Assembly (NCBI GenBank): GCA_902535255.1
Contig: CACASQ010000008.1
Location: 1 to 36,450 of the forward strand
Reading direction: 5' to 3'
Source of the DNA: an uncultured Pelagibacteraceae bacterium
GTDB taxonomy: Bacteria; Pseudomonadota; Alphaproteobacteria; Pelagibacterales; Pelagibacteraceae
DNA: 36,450 nucleotides
The notes beneath the pieces were generated by a model that ran no database searches, had not been told where the DNA came from, and saw only the letters and a program-made list of their open reading frames with translations. A program made the translations under genes and the position numbers. Below, in pieces: positions 15,870 through 24,073 of this stretch (positions are counted from its first letter, which is position 1; every line of letters starts with the position of its first letter).

Positions 15870-15898
15870 TTGACCTCTAACTAATAACGTAGTTAAAT
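15870..15898 (+). promoter_or_regulatory. Putative promoter of the TAXI binding protein gene
   Basis: TTGACC (15870-15875), 17 nt, TTAAAT (15893-15898), with the -10 inside a small GTTAA-A-TTAAC palindrome. A strong ribosome site AGAGGAG (15913-15919) follows, unusual in this window and consistent with high expression. Confidence 0.45.
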
Positions 15899-15924
15899 TA
15901 ACCATTATAACAAGAGGAGTACAC

Positions 15925-16929
15925 ATGAAAAAAATGATGTCATTGATTTCAGCGGTAATAGTAATGTTTGCTTTTTCAAGCCCTATTACTTCGATCGCAA
16001 AATCAGCAGAGTTCTTTACAATAGGAACTGGCGGACCAACTGGAGTATATTTCCAAACAGGTAACGCAATTTGTAAAATGTTACATAAATCAGCAATAAG
16101 TGCTGACCATGGTAGAAAAAAAGGTACAGCTAAAGCTTATAGATGTACTGCGCCTTCAACAGGTGGTTCAAACTACAATATTGGACAAATCAAAGATGGT
16201 GAGTTTCAATTTGGTGTTGCTCAGTCTGACTGGCAGTACCATGCTTACAATGGTTCAAGCAAATGGGAAGGAAAACAATTCAGCAACTTAAGAGCTGTAT
16301 TTTCTGTTCACAATGAACCTTTCCAAATTTGGGCAAGTAAAAAATCTGGAATTAAAAATTTCAAAGGCCTAAAAGGAAAAACAGTAAACATAGGTAACCC
16401 AGGTTCTGGTCAAAGAGGAACTATGGAAGAGCTAATGAAAGCTATGGGAGCAGATATGAGTATGTTCAAAGCAACTACTGAACTTACTTCTTCTGAGCAA
16501 GTTAAAGCTCTTTGTGATGGTAAAATAGATGCATTTGGATATTCGGTTGGATTTCCTAATGGTGCTATGGAGCAAGCAGCTACTTGTAAAGCAAAAGCTA
16601 GTCCAATTAATTTAACTGGTGCACCAGTACAAGGACTGATTGATGGTGCTGACTACTATGCAAAGGCTGTAATTCCAAAAGGAACTTACTCTAATCAGAA
16701 AAAAGACGCTACAACTTTTGGTGTAAAAGCTACAGTTGTTACAAGCGCAGATGTTTCTGATGAGCTTGTATACTTAGTAACAAAAGCGGTAATGGAGAAC
16801 TTTGATGACTTCAGAGCTCAACATCCTGCTTTTGGACCTCTGGAAAAGAAAAATATGATAGCTGATGGTTTATCAGCTCCGTTACATCCAGGTGCAATTA
16901 AGTACTACAAAGAAGCTGGATTAATGTAA
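15925..16929 (+). CDS. TAXI-family TRAP transporter solute-binding protein
   Basis: 334-residue periplasmic binding protein. A signal peptide covers residues 1-28 with a likely cut after IAKSA. The mature start EFFTIGTGGPTGVYFQTGNAIC is the hallmark of TAXI proteins, followed by APSTGGSNYNIGQIKDGEFQFGVAQSDW and later VNIGNPGSGQRGTMEELM. It delivers its ligand to the fused permease encoded downstream; TAXI ligands include glutamate and other dicarboxylates in some species, but the ligand here is unknown. Strong Shine-Dalgarno, own promoter and a terminator after the gene indicate that it is made in excess over the permease. Confidence 0.95.
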   Translation: MKKMMSLISAVIVMFAFSSPITSIAKSAEFFTIGTGGPTGVYFQTGNAICKMLHKSAISADHGRKKGTAKAYRCTAPSTGGSNYNIGQIKDGEFQFGVAQSDWQYHAYNGSSKWEGKQFSNLRAVFSVHNEPFQIWASKKSGIKNFKGLKGKTVNIGNPGSGQRGTMEELMKAMGADMSMFKATTELTSSEQVKALCDGKIDAFGYSVGFPNGAMEQAATCKAKASPINLTGAPVQGLIDGADYYAKAVIPKGTYSNQKKDATTFGVKATVVTSADVSDELVYLVTKAVMENFDDFRAQHPAFGPLEKKNMIADGLSAPLHPGAIKYYKEAGLM

Positions 16930-16949
16930 TTCAACTTTTTAGTTTAATT

Positions 16950-16984
16950 AAAAAAGGCCCAATATTTCTTGGGCCTTTTTTTTT
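16950..16984 (+). terminator. Intrinsic terminator between binding protein and permease
   Basis: A 13-bp stem (AAAAAAGGCCCAA / TTGGGCCTTTTTT) with a 6-nt loop TATTTC runs into nine T. It ends 22 nt before the permease ATG, so it should cut most transcripts and let only read-through reach the permease. Confidence 0.93.
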
Positions 16985-17006
16985 AGAATAATGTATCTTA
17001 AGTGAA

Positions 17007-19343
17007 ATGAATCAAACTATTCAAAATAAAATTAAAGACAAAATTCAAGAAGATATTTCTCCTACTCGAAATTTATCAGGAATTCATTTAAAAATAGTTT
17101 TTGGAATTGCTATTCTTTGGACATTTTTTCAACTCTGGTATGCCTCTCCTTTTCCTTTTTGGTTTAATTTTGGAATGTTCAAAGGATTACCCGCAAGAGC
17201 TATTCACTTAGGTTTTGCTTTAACACTAGCTTTTTTGATTTTTCCAGCAGTGAGGGGAAAAAAGATTTCTATTTTTGATATTCTAATAAGTATAACCGGT
17301 GCATTAAGTTGCTTATATATTTATTTTTTTTATGACGATTTAGTAAACAGAGGCGGCATTCTTTTAGTAAAAGAAATATTTGGTTTTAAAGTTCCTGTTG
17401 AACTCATTATAGGAGCAACAGGCATATTAATTTTATTAGAAGCGACTAGACGAGCTATTGGCTTGCCTCTAGTCATAATTGCAGTTTGTTTCCTTTTATT
17501 TTCTTATTTTGGAAAATATGCGCCTGACATTATTTCTCATGGAGGGCTTTCCGTAAAAAGATTAGTAGGATTCCAATGGTTTGACCAAGAAGCAATATTT
17601 GGAATTCCAATAGGAGTTTCAGTTGATTTCATATTTTTATTTGTACTCTTTGGAGCTTTGTTAGAAACCGCCGGTGGAGGAAAGTATTTTTTAGATTTAG
17701 CTTTTGCAATGGTTGGAAAAATGCGAGGTGGTCCAGCCAAGGCTGCAATATTGGGATCTGGAATGACTGGTATGATTTCAGGTTCTTCAATTGCAAATAC
17801 TGTAACAACTGGAACATTTACGATTCCCATAATGAAAAAAACAGGTTTTTCTCAAGAGAAAGCAGGAGCCATTGAAGTTTCTTCATCTGTTAATGGACAA
17901 ATAATGCCTCCAGTTATGGGAGCTGCAGCTTTTGTAATGGCAAGTTTTATAGGTGTTACTTATTTTGAAGTTGTAAAACATGCTTTTTTACCAGCAATAA
18001 TTTCCTATATCGCTTTATTTTACATCTCTCATTTAGAGGCTCTTAAATTAGGATTAAAAGGAATGGATGATGCTGATGTTCCTCATTTAAAGAAAACTTT
18101 TTTATCTGGTTTACATTTTTTAATACCCATTTTTGTTTTGATTTTTTTACTTGTTTATATGAGATATACAGCAGGTTTTTCAATCTTTTACGCAACGTTA
18201 TCTTTAATATTAGTAAACTTAGTAAGTCGTATAATAAAAAATCCAGATTTAAAAACTGGTTTAATTGATTGGTATAATCAAACAATAGTTGGTCTTCAAA
18301 AAGGTGCTATTAATATGGTGGGAGTAGGGATTGCAATTGCTACAGCAGGAATAATTGTGGGAGCAGTAGGGTCAACAGGGTTGAGTACTAATTTAATTAT
18401 AGTCATTGAAACGATAGCAAGAGACAATGTAATAATTTTAATATTATTAACAATTATTCTTTGTTTGCTACTTGGTATGGGTCTCCCAACAACTGCAAAC
18501 TATGTTGTTGTGGCATCATTAATGGCAACTGTATTAGTTGATGTTGGTAATGCATCTGGATTTATCTTTCCATTAATCGCAGTTCATTTATTTGTATTTT
18601 ATTTTGGCTTAATGGCGGATGTAACACCCCCAGTTGGTTTAGCCTCTTATGCAGCAGCTGCAATTTCTGGCGGTGACCCTTTAAGAACTGGACTTCAAGC
18701 TATTTGGTACAGTTTGAGAACTGGAATTTTACCGATTGTCTTTTTGTTTAATCACGAGCTATTATTAATTGGAGTAGATAGTATTTGGCAAGCTTTATTA
18801 GTTATAGCTACTTCATTAATTGGAATTTTAGTGTTTACTGCAGCTACACAACAATGGTTTATAAATAAATTAAGGTGGTATGAGATTATAGCGTTCTTAG
18901 TTATATCTTTATCATTTTTAGCTCCAGATTATGTTTTAGGTAAATTCTATCCTAAATTTAATGAGCAAAAACTTTCGGCGGAAAGCATTCAAAATCTATC
19001 TTTTGACCCATCAAAAGAAGTTCATATAAAAGTCACACGAGTTACTGAGTATGGAGAAAGATATAAACTATTTGTAATCGATAAAGGGAAATTTGAAAAT
19101 AATTATAATCTCAAAGAATATGGAGTAACTTTAACAAACCAGAACGATCAATTGATGGTTGATAAATTAAACTGGAAAGGGGAAGCAAAAAAATCTGGTA
19201 TTCAAATGGGCGATATTATAAGCAACTTTAAAATTGAAAATCCAAAAAGACCCAATAAAGCAATTGTTTACCCTATAGCTTTATTACTTCTTATTATTTT
19301 TGGTTATTTTAATTATCGAAACAAGTCTCGTACAGCATCATAA
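17007..19343 (+). CDS. Fused TRAP transporter permease (TAXI type)
   Basis: 778-residue inner-membrane protein combining the small (DctQ-like, about 25-170) and large (DctM-like, about 190-600) TRAP subunits, as is usual for TAXI systems. DctM-type motifs include GSGMTGMISGSSIANTV, SSVNGQIMPPVMGAAAF, LLGMGLPTTANYVV and DVTPPVGLASYAAAAISG. The C-terminal 180 residues look like the DUF3394 extension found on these fusions and end in one more membrane helix. It would use sodium to import the solute from the TAXI protein. No Shine-Dalgarno is seen before the ATG, in contrast with the binding-protein gene. Confidence 0.95.
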   Translation: MNQTIQNKIKDKIQEDISPTRNLSGIHLKIVFGIAILWTFFQLWYASPFPFWFNFGMFKGLPARAIHLGFALTLAFLIFPAVRGKKISIFDILISITGALSCLYIYFFYDDLVNRGGILLVKEIFGFKVPVELIIGATGILILLEATRRAIGLPLVIIAVCFLLFSYFGKYAPDIISHGGLSVKRLVGFQWFDQEAIFGIPIGVSVDFIFLFVLFGALLETAGGGKYFLDLAFAMVGKMRGGPAKAAILGSGMTGMISGSSIANTVTTGTFTIPIMKKTGFSQEKAGAIEVSSSVNGQIMPPVMGAAAFVMASFIGVTYFEVVKHAFLPAIISYIALFYISHLEALKLGLKGMDDADVPHLKKTFLSGLHFLIPIFVLIFLLVYMRYTAGFSIFYATLSLILVNLVSRIIKNPDLKTGLIDWYNQTIVGLQKGAINMVGVGIAIATAGIIVGAVGSTGLSTNLIIVIETIARDNVIILILLTIILCLLLGMGLPTTANYVVVASLMATVLVDVGNASGFIFPLIAVHLFVFYFGLMADVTPPVGLASYAAAAISGGDPLRTGLQAIWYSLRTGILPIVFLFNHELLLIGVDSIWQALLVIATSLIGILVFTAATQQWFINKLRWYEIIAFLVISLSFLAPDYVLGKFYPKFNEQKLSAESIQNLSFDPSKEVHIKVTRVTEYGERYKLFVIDKGKFENNYNLKEYGVTLTNQNDQLMVDKLNWKGEAKKSGIQMGDIISNFKIENPKRPNKAIVYPIALLLLIIFGYFNYRNKSRTAS

Positions 19344-19360
19344 AAGCGCAGTGCTTTTAT
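19340..19360 (+). terminator. Small hairpin after the TRAP permease
   Basis: ATAAAAGC and GCTTTTAT form an 8-bp stem around GCAGT, overlapping the permease stop codon. There is no long T run, so termination would be weak at best; it may instead mark a processing or stability site before the next gene. Confidence 0.4.
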
Positions 19361-19384
19361 CTTTAAATCTAATTAAATATTTAA

Positions 19385-20083
19385 ATGCAAATTTTTTTAA
19401 AAGTTATAGTTTTTAGTCTATTCTTAAATGTATCAAGTTTTGCTGAAGTAAACTTTCAGCAAAAAAAATTTTATTATGAAAACCTTGTAAAAAACTGGTC
19501 TAAAATATTTCCGGACAGCAATAGGAATGCTGCAGGTCCAAGATTTTTTAAATACTTAATAGACCAAAACCTAACTTATGAGGAATTTAAAGAATACAAT
19601 AAACTTTACTGTCCTGTTTCTGGTTCACTAATAAACCCTGGGGAAAAACCCGATTATATTTTTGTCAAAGAATTAAGAACACAAAAAAATATTTGCGGTG
19701 AACTTTACAGATGCTGTTGGCCTTGTTCTTGCGATCTTATGAATTATACAAAAGTTAAAAAAATTAAACATAAATTTAAAGATGGTCCAAAAAAAATTGA
19801 CGTTTTGTTAATTGATAATCCTTGCACAAAAAAGGATTTTCCTAAGGAAGTAAATAAAAATTATTTTTGTAAAAAGCAAAGACTAAACGAAGATGAAGTA
19901 CTTGTCGTTGACGGTAAACTAGTAATAGGTCTTTTCTATGAAGCTAAAAAATGTCAAAAAGCAGATATTAAAAAAATAGAAGCTAACGAAATTACAGGTA
20001 GATTTTGTGCTTTTAAAAATGATATTCCATTAGAGGAAATGAATATTGGTATGGGTGATATTTTTATTAAGATGGCGAGATAG
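19385..20083 (+). CDS. Cys-rich secreted protein with CCxPCxC motif, unknown
   Basis: 232 residues, family not recognised. A signal peptide (1-20, cut after SSFA) leaves a mature protein with ten cysteines at 76, 104, 110, 111, 114, 116, 147, 162, 190 and 208. The core is RCCWPCSCDLMNY, which could bind a metal or form a dense disulfide cluster. The segments VLLIDNPC and VLVVDGKLVIGLFYEA suggest a beta-rich fold. It is 41 nt after the TRAP permease, on the same strand, so it may belong to that transcript. Its 3' end overlaps the convergent FG-GAP gene by 17 bp. Disulfide formation would fit the dsbB in this window. Confidence 0.65.
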   Translation: MQIFLKVIVFSLFLNVSSFAEVNFQQKKFYYENLVKNWSKIFPDSNRNAAGPRFFKYLIDQNLTYEEFKEYNKLYCPVSGSLINPGEKPDYIFVKELRTQKNICGELYRCCWPCSCDLMNYTKVKKIKHKFKDGPKKIDVLLIDNPCTKKDFPKEVNKNYFCKKQRLNEDEVLVVDGKLVIGLFYEAKKCQKADIKKIEANEITGRFCAFKNDIPLEEMNIGMGDIFIKMAR

Positions 20084-21518
20084 TCAATTTACTTTGTTTA
20101 AAAATATAAGTCTTACCTGTTTCTCCTATTTTATAATTATTTATCTTTCCATTTGTCCATTTAATTTGTACTTCAAAATCTTTCTCGCCATTTCTAATCC
20201 CATAGTGTGCAACAGGCTCCATTTGACACAGATATCCTGAACCAGAGTCTATTGTTTTAGAATGTTTTCTTAAATTAGATATTAGTGTTACGGTTGCTCC
20301 TCTTGCTGGTGCTCCATTTTTATTTAAAGCTTTTATTCTAAGATAATTCTTCTTTTTTTTTACGTTTGCTTTGTAAAGTGTAAGTATTTGATTTCCTGTC
20401 TCTCCATGTGCAATTAATAATTCTAAAATTCCATCTTTATCAATGTCTGCTACAGCAGCACCGGTTCCAAGACCATTAGTTTCAGAATTAGACGTGATAT
20501 CAATCTCTTCTAGTTTTCCATTCTCTCTAATTTTAAATAATTTATTTGGTTCACCGATATTATTAAGAAATATTTCGTCATATCCATCATTATCAAAGTC
20601 AGCTGTAATAACTGTTCGAATTTTAGATGGTCTTTTAAAATTGCTATCAGCAATGTCTTTAAAAGAGTTTTCTTTTTTTATAAATATACGGTGTTCACCA
20701 TCCCAATTTCCACTTACAATATCTAGCTGACCTCTGTACAAAACATCACTTAATGCTGTTCCTCTTCCATTTTCATAAGGGTCTAAAACATTGTACCCAG
20801 ATGCTACATCGTAAAAAGTACCATCAACGTTTTTATACAAAAAGTTTACACCTCTTTCATTAGCTGCGAAAATATCAATATTGTTTGATAATATATGACC
20901 AGCAACGACTGCTCTTCCTCCGGTTATTTTATCTAAGCCAAATTCTGTTGCTCTATCCTTAATTTTTCCCTTAAACTTTTCATAAAATCTTGTTGGCCCG
21001 CCATAATTAGCAACATAAATTCCGTATTTTCCATTTCCTTTTCTATCTACACAAACAACGGAGCGACCTGCTGTAAAGTTTAAATCTACTTGATTTTTCT
21101 TTTGTTCAAAAATATCAAAAAATTTATTATTTTTTAGATCTATTAAACGATCAGAATATCTCTTTTCACCGCTATACGTATCAGTATTTAAAAAATAAAT
21201 TTCTTCGTAACCATCAGAATCGATATCGCAAGCAGCTACACCAATGGTAAAACTCCTTCTATCTATAAACTTAGTATCATCTACAATATTTATCAGTTTA
21301 TTATTTTTGTATGTTAAAGCTAAATTTTCACTTCCAAAACCAGCTACTATAAACTCGTAAGCTCCATCATTATTAACATCAGCTACTGAAATACCATATC
21401 TCAGACTTTCATAGTTGTTTTCTATCAAATCTGTAATGTTATTAAAAAAATTTGCTGACGCACTTTTTATTGAAATTAGAATAAATATTATTGAAAAGAA
21501 GACAGATTTTGATCTCAT
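20067..21518 (-). CDS. Secreted FG-GAP/VCBS repeat protein with UnbV/ASPIC C-terminus
   Basis: 483 residues with an N-terminal signal peptide (about 1-22, cut near SASA). Several FG-GAP/VCBS repeats carry calcium-loop motifs: DVNNDGAYEF, DIDSDGYEEI, DFDNDGYDEI, DIDKDGILEL. These should build a beta-propeller, exported or on the cell surface. The last 80 residues (RGATVTLIS...SGSGYLCQMEPVAHYGI...VQIKWTNGKINNYKIG) match the UnbV/ASPIC domain of CRTAC1-type proteins. Such proteins are thought to act in adhesion or binding; a specific role cannot be assigned. It is followed 6 nt upstream by the thioesterase gene on the same strand. Confidence 0.88.
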   Translation of the reverse strand: MRSKSVFFSIIFILISIKSASANFFNNITDLIENNYESLRYGISVADVNNDGAYEFIVAGFGSENLALTYKNNKLINIVDDTKFIDRRSFTIGVAACDIDSDGYEEIYFLNTDTYSGEKRYSDRLIDLKNNKFFDIFEQKKNQVDLNFTAGRSVVCVDRKGNGKYGIYVANYGGPTRFYEKFKGKIKDRATEFGLDKITGGRAVVAGHILSNNIDIFAANERGVNFLYKNVDGTFYDVASGYNVLDPYENGRGTALSDVLYRGQLDIVSGNWDGEHRIFIKKENSFKDIADSNFKRPSKIRTVITADFDNDGYDEIFLNNIGEPNKLFKIRENGKLEEIDITSNSETNGLGTGAAVADIDKDGILELLIAHGETGNQILTLYKANVKKKKNYLRIKALNKNGAPARGATVTLISNLRKHSKTIDSGSGYLCQMEPVAHYGIRNGEKDFEVQIKWTNGKINNYKIGETGKTYIFKQSKLTISPS

Positions 21519-21524
21519 TAAATG

Positions 21525-21917
21525 CTACTTTAGTATTTTCCAAGTACCACTTGCAGAGGCAACTATGTCGCTTGAATTAGAAATTTCACAAAAAATAAAA
21601 ACCAGTGTTTTAGTTTTTTTTAATATTTTTACTTTTCCAATAAGTTTATCACCAAGTTGGCCTACAGAGATAAATTTCATATCTAAATTAATTGTTACAC
21701 ATCTCTTGTCACCAGCAACTCTATGCGCAGCCGTTCCCATCCCTGTATCAGCTATAGTGGAGATGAATCCACCATGGGCGATTTTACCAGTGTTCAAATG
21801 TATTTCTTTCACCTCTACCATAAACTCAAATTGAGTGTCGCTAATTTTTTTTAGCTCTAAACCGCCAAGATGTTTCATAAAACCTTGATTAGACTCGTCC
21901 ATACTTTTTTTTATCAT
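21525..21917 (-). CDS. PaaI-like hotdog-fold thioesterase
   Basis: 130-residue single hotdog domain. The signature GKIAHGGFISTIADTGMG (44-61) holds the HGG motif (48-50) and the catalytic acid D57, as in PaaI/YbgC-type acyl-CoA thioesterases. It would hydrolyse an acyl-CoA or aryl-CoA in the cytoplasm; the substrate is unknown. The start overlaps the 3' end of the DMT transporter gene by 29 bp; an internal ATG at 21902 is possible. Confidence 0.88.
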   Translation of the reverse strand: MIKKSMDESNQGFMKHLGGLELKKISDTQFEFMVEVKEIHLNTGKIAHGGFISTIADTGMGTAAHRVAGDKRCVTINLDMKFISVGQLGDKLIGKVKILKKTKTLVFIFCEISNSSDIVASASGTWKILK

Positions 21918-22788
21918 ATAAAGGAGCTAATTGTGAAAAAATAACAGCAAATAAAATAAGAATTATTCCTATAATTTTTATTTCGTTTAAAAACTGGCTT
22001 AAAATAATCCATCCAAAGATTGACGCAAATACACCCTCAAGTGAAAATATAATAGCCACTGGCGCTGGAGAAAGGTTTTGTTGTCCATAAATTTGTAGAA
22101 GAAAGGCCACGCCGCTAGAAAAAACTCCAGCATATATTATTTCTTTACCATCCAAAACCATATTTGAAAACTTAACACTTTCGAAAACAAAAGCAGGCAT
22201 TAATGCAAATATTGAAGCAATTAAACATTGAAGGCATGCAATAGTAATTGGATAATTAAATATTCTTAAAAATCTTGAAATAAAAACAATATGAAATGCC
22301 CAAAACAATGAATTAAAAACTGCAATACTATCTCCTATTCTTACTTGAATATTGTCAAACTCAGTTAAAAGGATACCACCAAATAAACAAATAACGATAG
22401 ATAGCCAAACAGACTTATGAATATTTTTTGAAAAAAAGTAATAAGCCACAAACGGAACTAAAATTACATAAAAAATTGTAAATACTGCTGTATTTGCTAC
22501 ATCTGTATACAGAAGAGCAAACTGCTGTAAAACATTGCCCATTGAAAGAAGAAATCCAATAAGCAAAAGATTTAAAATATTTTCTTTCTTAAAAATTATT
22601 GAATTAACTTTTTTATATTCGAAAATAAATAAAAAAGGGACTAATGTGAGAAATCCAAGAAATAGTCTACCAAAAGTAAAAGTAAATGGACCATTATAAT
22701 CCATACCCATATCTTGAGCGACAAAAGCAGACCCCCAAATTAAAGAGCAGCATATAGCACAAAGTAGAGAGAAAACTTTTTTATTCAT
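21889..22788 (-). CDS. EamA/DMT-superfamily transporter
   Basis: 299 residues with about ten membrane helices in two EamA repeats. The start CSLIWGSAFVAQDMGMDYNGPFTFTFGRLFLGFL and the second-repeat segment SGVAFLLQIYGQQNLSPAPVAIIFSLEGVFASIFGWIILS are typical of the drug/metabolite exporter family (RhaT/YdcZ side). It probably exports or imports a small metabolite; the substrate is unknown. It lies 23 nt after aceF on the same strand. Confidence 0.9.
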   Translation of the reverse strand: MNKKVFSLLCAICCSLIWGSAFVAQDMGMDYNGPFTFTFGRLFLGFLTLVPFLFIFEYKKVNSIIFKKENILNLLLIGFLLSMGNVLQQFALLYTDVANTAVFTIFYVILVPFVAYYFFSKNIHKSVWLSIVICLFGGILLTEFDNIQVRIGDSIAVFNSLFWAFHIVFISRFLRIFNYPITIACLQCLIASIFALMPAFVFESVKFSNMVLDGKEIIYAGVFSSGVAFLLQIYGQQNLSPAPVAIIFSLEGVFASIFGWIILSQFLNEIKIIGIILILFAVIFSQLAPLYDKKKYGRV

Positions 22789-22811
22789 GCTTTGTACTAT
22801 TTTATAATTGA

Positions 22812-24071
22812 TTAGACGGCAAGTTTAAAAGCAAAATCTTTGCCAAGGCACTTTCCTAAATAAACGCAAAATCTTGCACCCTCAGCTCCGTCAATCAATC
22901 TATGATCGTAAGATAAAGATAAAGGAAGTATTTTTCTTGAAACTATTTTCCCTTTTATTTTAACTAGTCTATCAAAAGTTTTTCCTACTCCAAGAATAGC
23001 TACTTCCGGCGGATTAATTATTGGAGTAAAAAAGGTTCCACCTATTCCCCCTAAACTTGAAATTGTCATTGAACCACCAAAAAACTCTTTTTTATCAATC
23101 TTTAATTCTCTACAAAGCTTACTAGTTTTCTTTAAAGCTTCTCCAATTTCTTTGATACTCATTTGATCCACATCCCTGATTTTTGGCACCATTAATCCAT
23201 GAGGAGTATCAACTGCAAAACCTATGTGAAAATATTTTTTATATACAATTTTATTTTCATTTGGATCAATAGAGGCGTTAAAATTAGGAAATTCTTTTAA
23301 AGCACTAACTAAAGCCTTGGCTATAAATGCTAACGGAGTTACCTTAATAACATCACCAGAGTAATAGTCATACAATGACGATCTAAATTGTTCCATTTCA
23401 GTTACATCTACTTCATCATGTTGAGTAACATGTGGGATCTCAGTCCAAGACCTAACTAAGTGTGGACCAGACAATCTTTTTACTCTAGGAATTTCCTTTA
23501 TTTCAATATGACCAAATTCTTCGTGAGAAAACTCTTCTTTATATTCTTTTTTCTCAACCGTTCCTTTGTTAACCGTTACTTGTGATCGAACAAATTCTTT
23601 TACATCTTCTTCTGAGACTCTTCCGGATCTTTGAGAACCAGGAATTTCTAACACGTTCGCCCCTAATTCTCTTGCGAATTTTCTTACCTTAGGACTAGCT
23701 AATTTTGTACCTGTTTTAGTTGTCTCCACAGCTGCAGGCGGAGGAGTTTTAATTTTCTTAGGTTGATCTTTTTTTACATCTATTTTTTTTTCTGGTATCT
23801 TTGCAACAGGTTCTTTAACTTGCTCCACCTTTTCAGATGATTTCAAAGTCAAAATGAGGTCACCTTGATTTACTTTATCACCAATTTTTACATTTATTTT
23901 ACTTATAGTACCTGATTGTGTTGATGGGACTTCAACACTGGATTTGTCACTTTCAAGAGTGATTAAAGAGTCATTTTTATTTATTGTTTGACCTTCTTTA
24001 ACAAGAACCTCAATAATTTCTACATCCTTAAAATCACCCATATCAGGAACTGTAATTTTAAGATCAGACAT
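22812..24071 (-). CDS. aceF: Dihydrolipoamide acetyltransferase, pyruvate dehydrogenase E2
   Basis: Core of the pyruvate dehydrogenase complex; moves the acetyl group from E1 to CoA. 419 residues with one lipoyl domain (1-77, lipoyl lysine K43 in ESDKSSVEVP), a linker rich in Pro/Lys, a peripheral-subunit-binding domain (about 124-161, ASPKVRKFARELG...), and the catalytic domain (about 190-419) with SYDHRLIDG (His390, Asp394). One lipoyl domain is few for an E2 paired with homodimeric E1; the E1 supplies another. It starts 2 nt after aceE. Confidence 0.96.
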   Translation of the reverse strand: MSDLKITVPDMGDFKDVEIIEVLVKEGQTINKNDSLITLESDKSSVEVPSTQSGTISKINVKIGDKVNQGDLILTLKSSEKVEQVKEPVAKIPEKKIDVKKDQPKKIKTPPPAAVETTKTGTKLASPKVRKFARELGANVLEIPGSQRSGRVSEEDVKEFVRSQVTVNKGTVEKKEYKEEFSHEEFGHIEIKEIPRVKRLSGPHLVRSWTEIPHVTQHDEVDVTEMEQFRSSLYDYYSGDVIKVTPLAFIAKALVSALKEFPNFNASIDPNENKIVYKKYFHIGFAVDTPHGLMVPKIRDVDQMSIKEIGEALKKTSKLCRELKIDKKEFFGGSMTISSLGGIGGTFFTPIINPPEVAILGVGKTFDRLVKIKGKIVSRKILPLSLSYDHRLIDGAEGARFCVYLGKCLGKDFAFKLAV

Positions 24072-24073
24072 AA

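Noticed and set aside
21415-21834. 139-residue forward frame opposite the thioesterase and FG-GAP genes
   Set aside because: It crosses two well-supported reverse genes and has no domain of its own.
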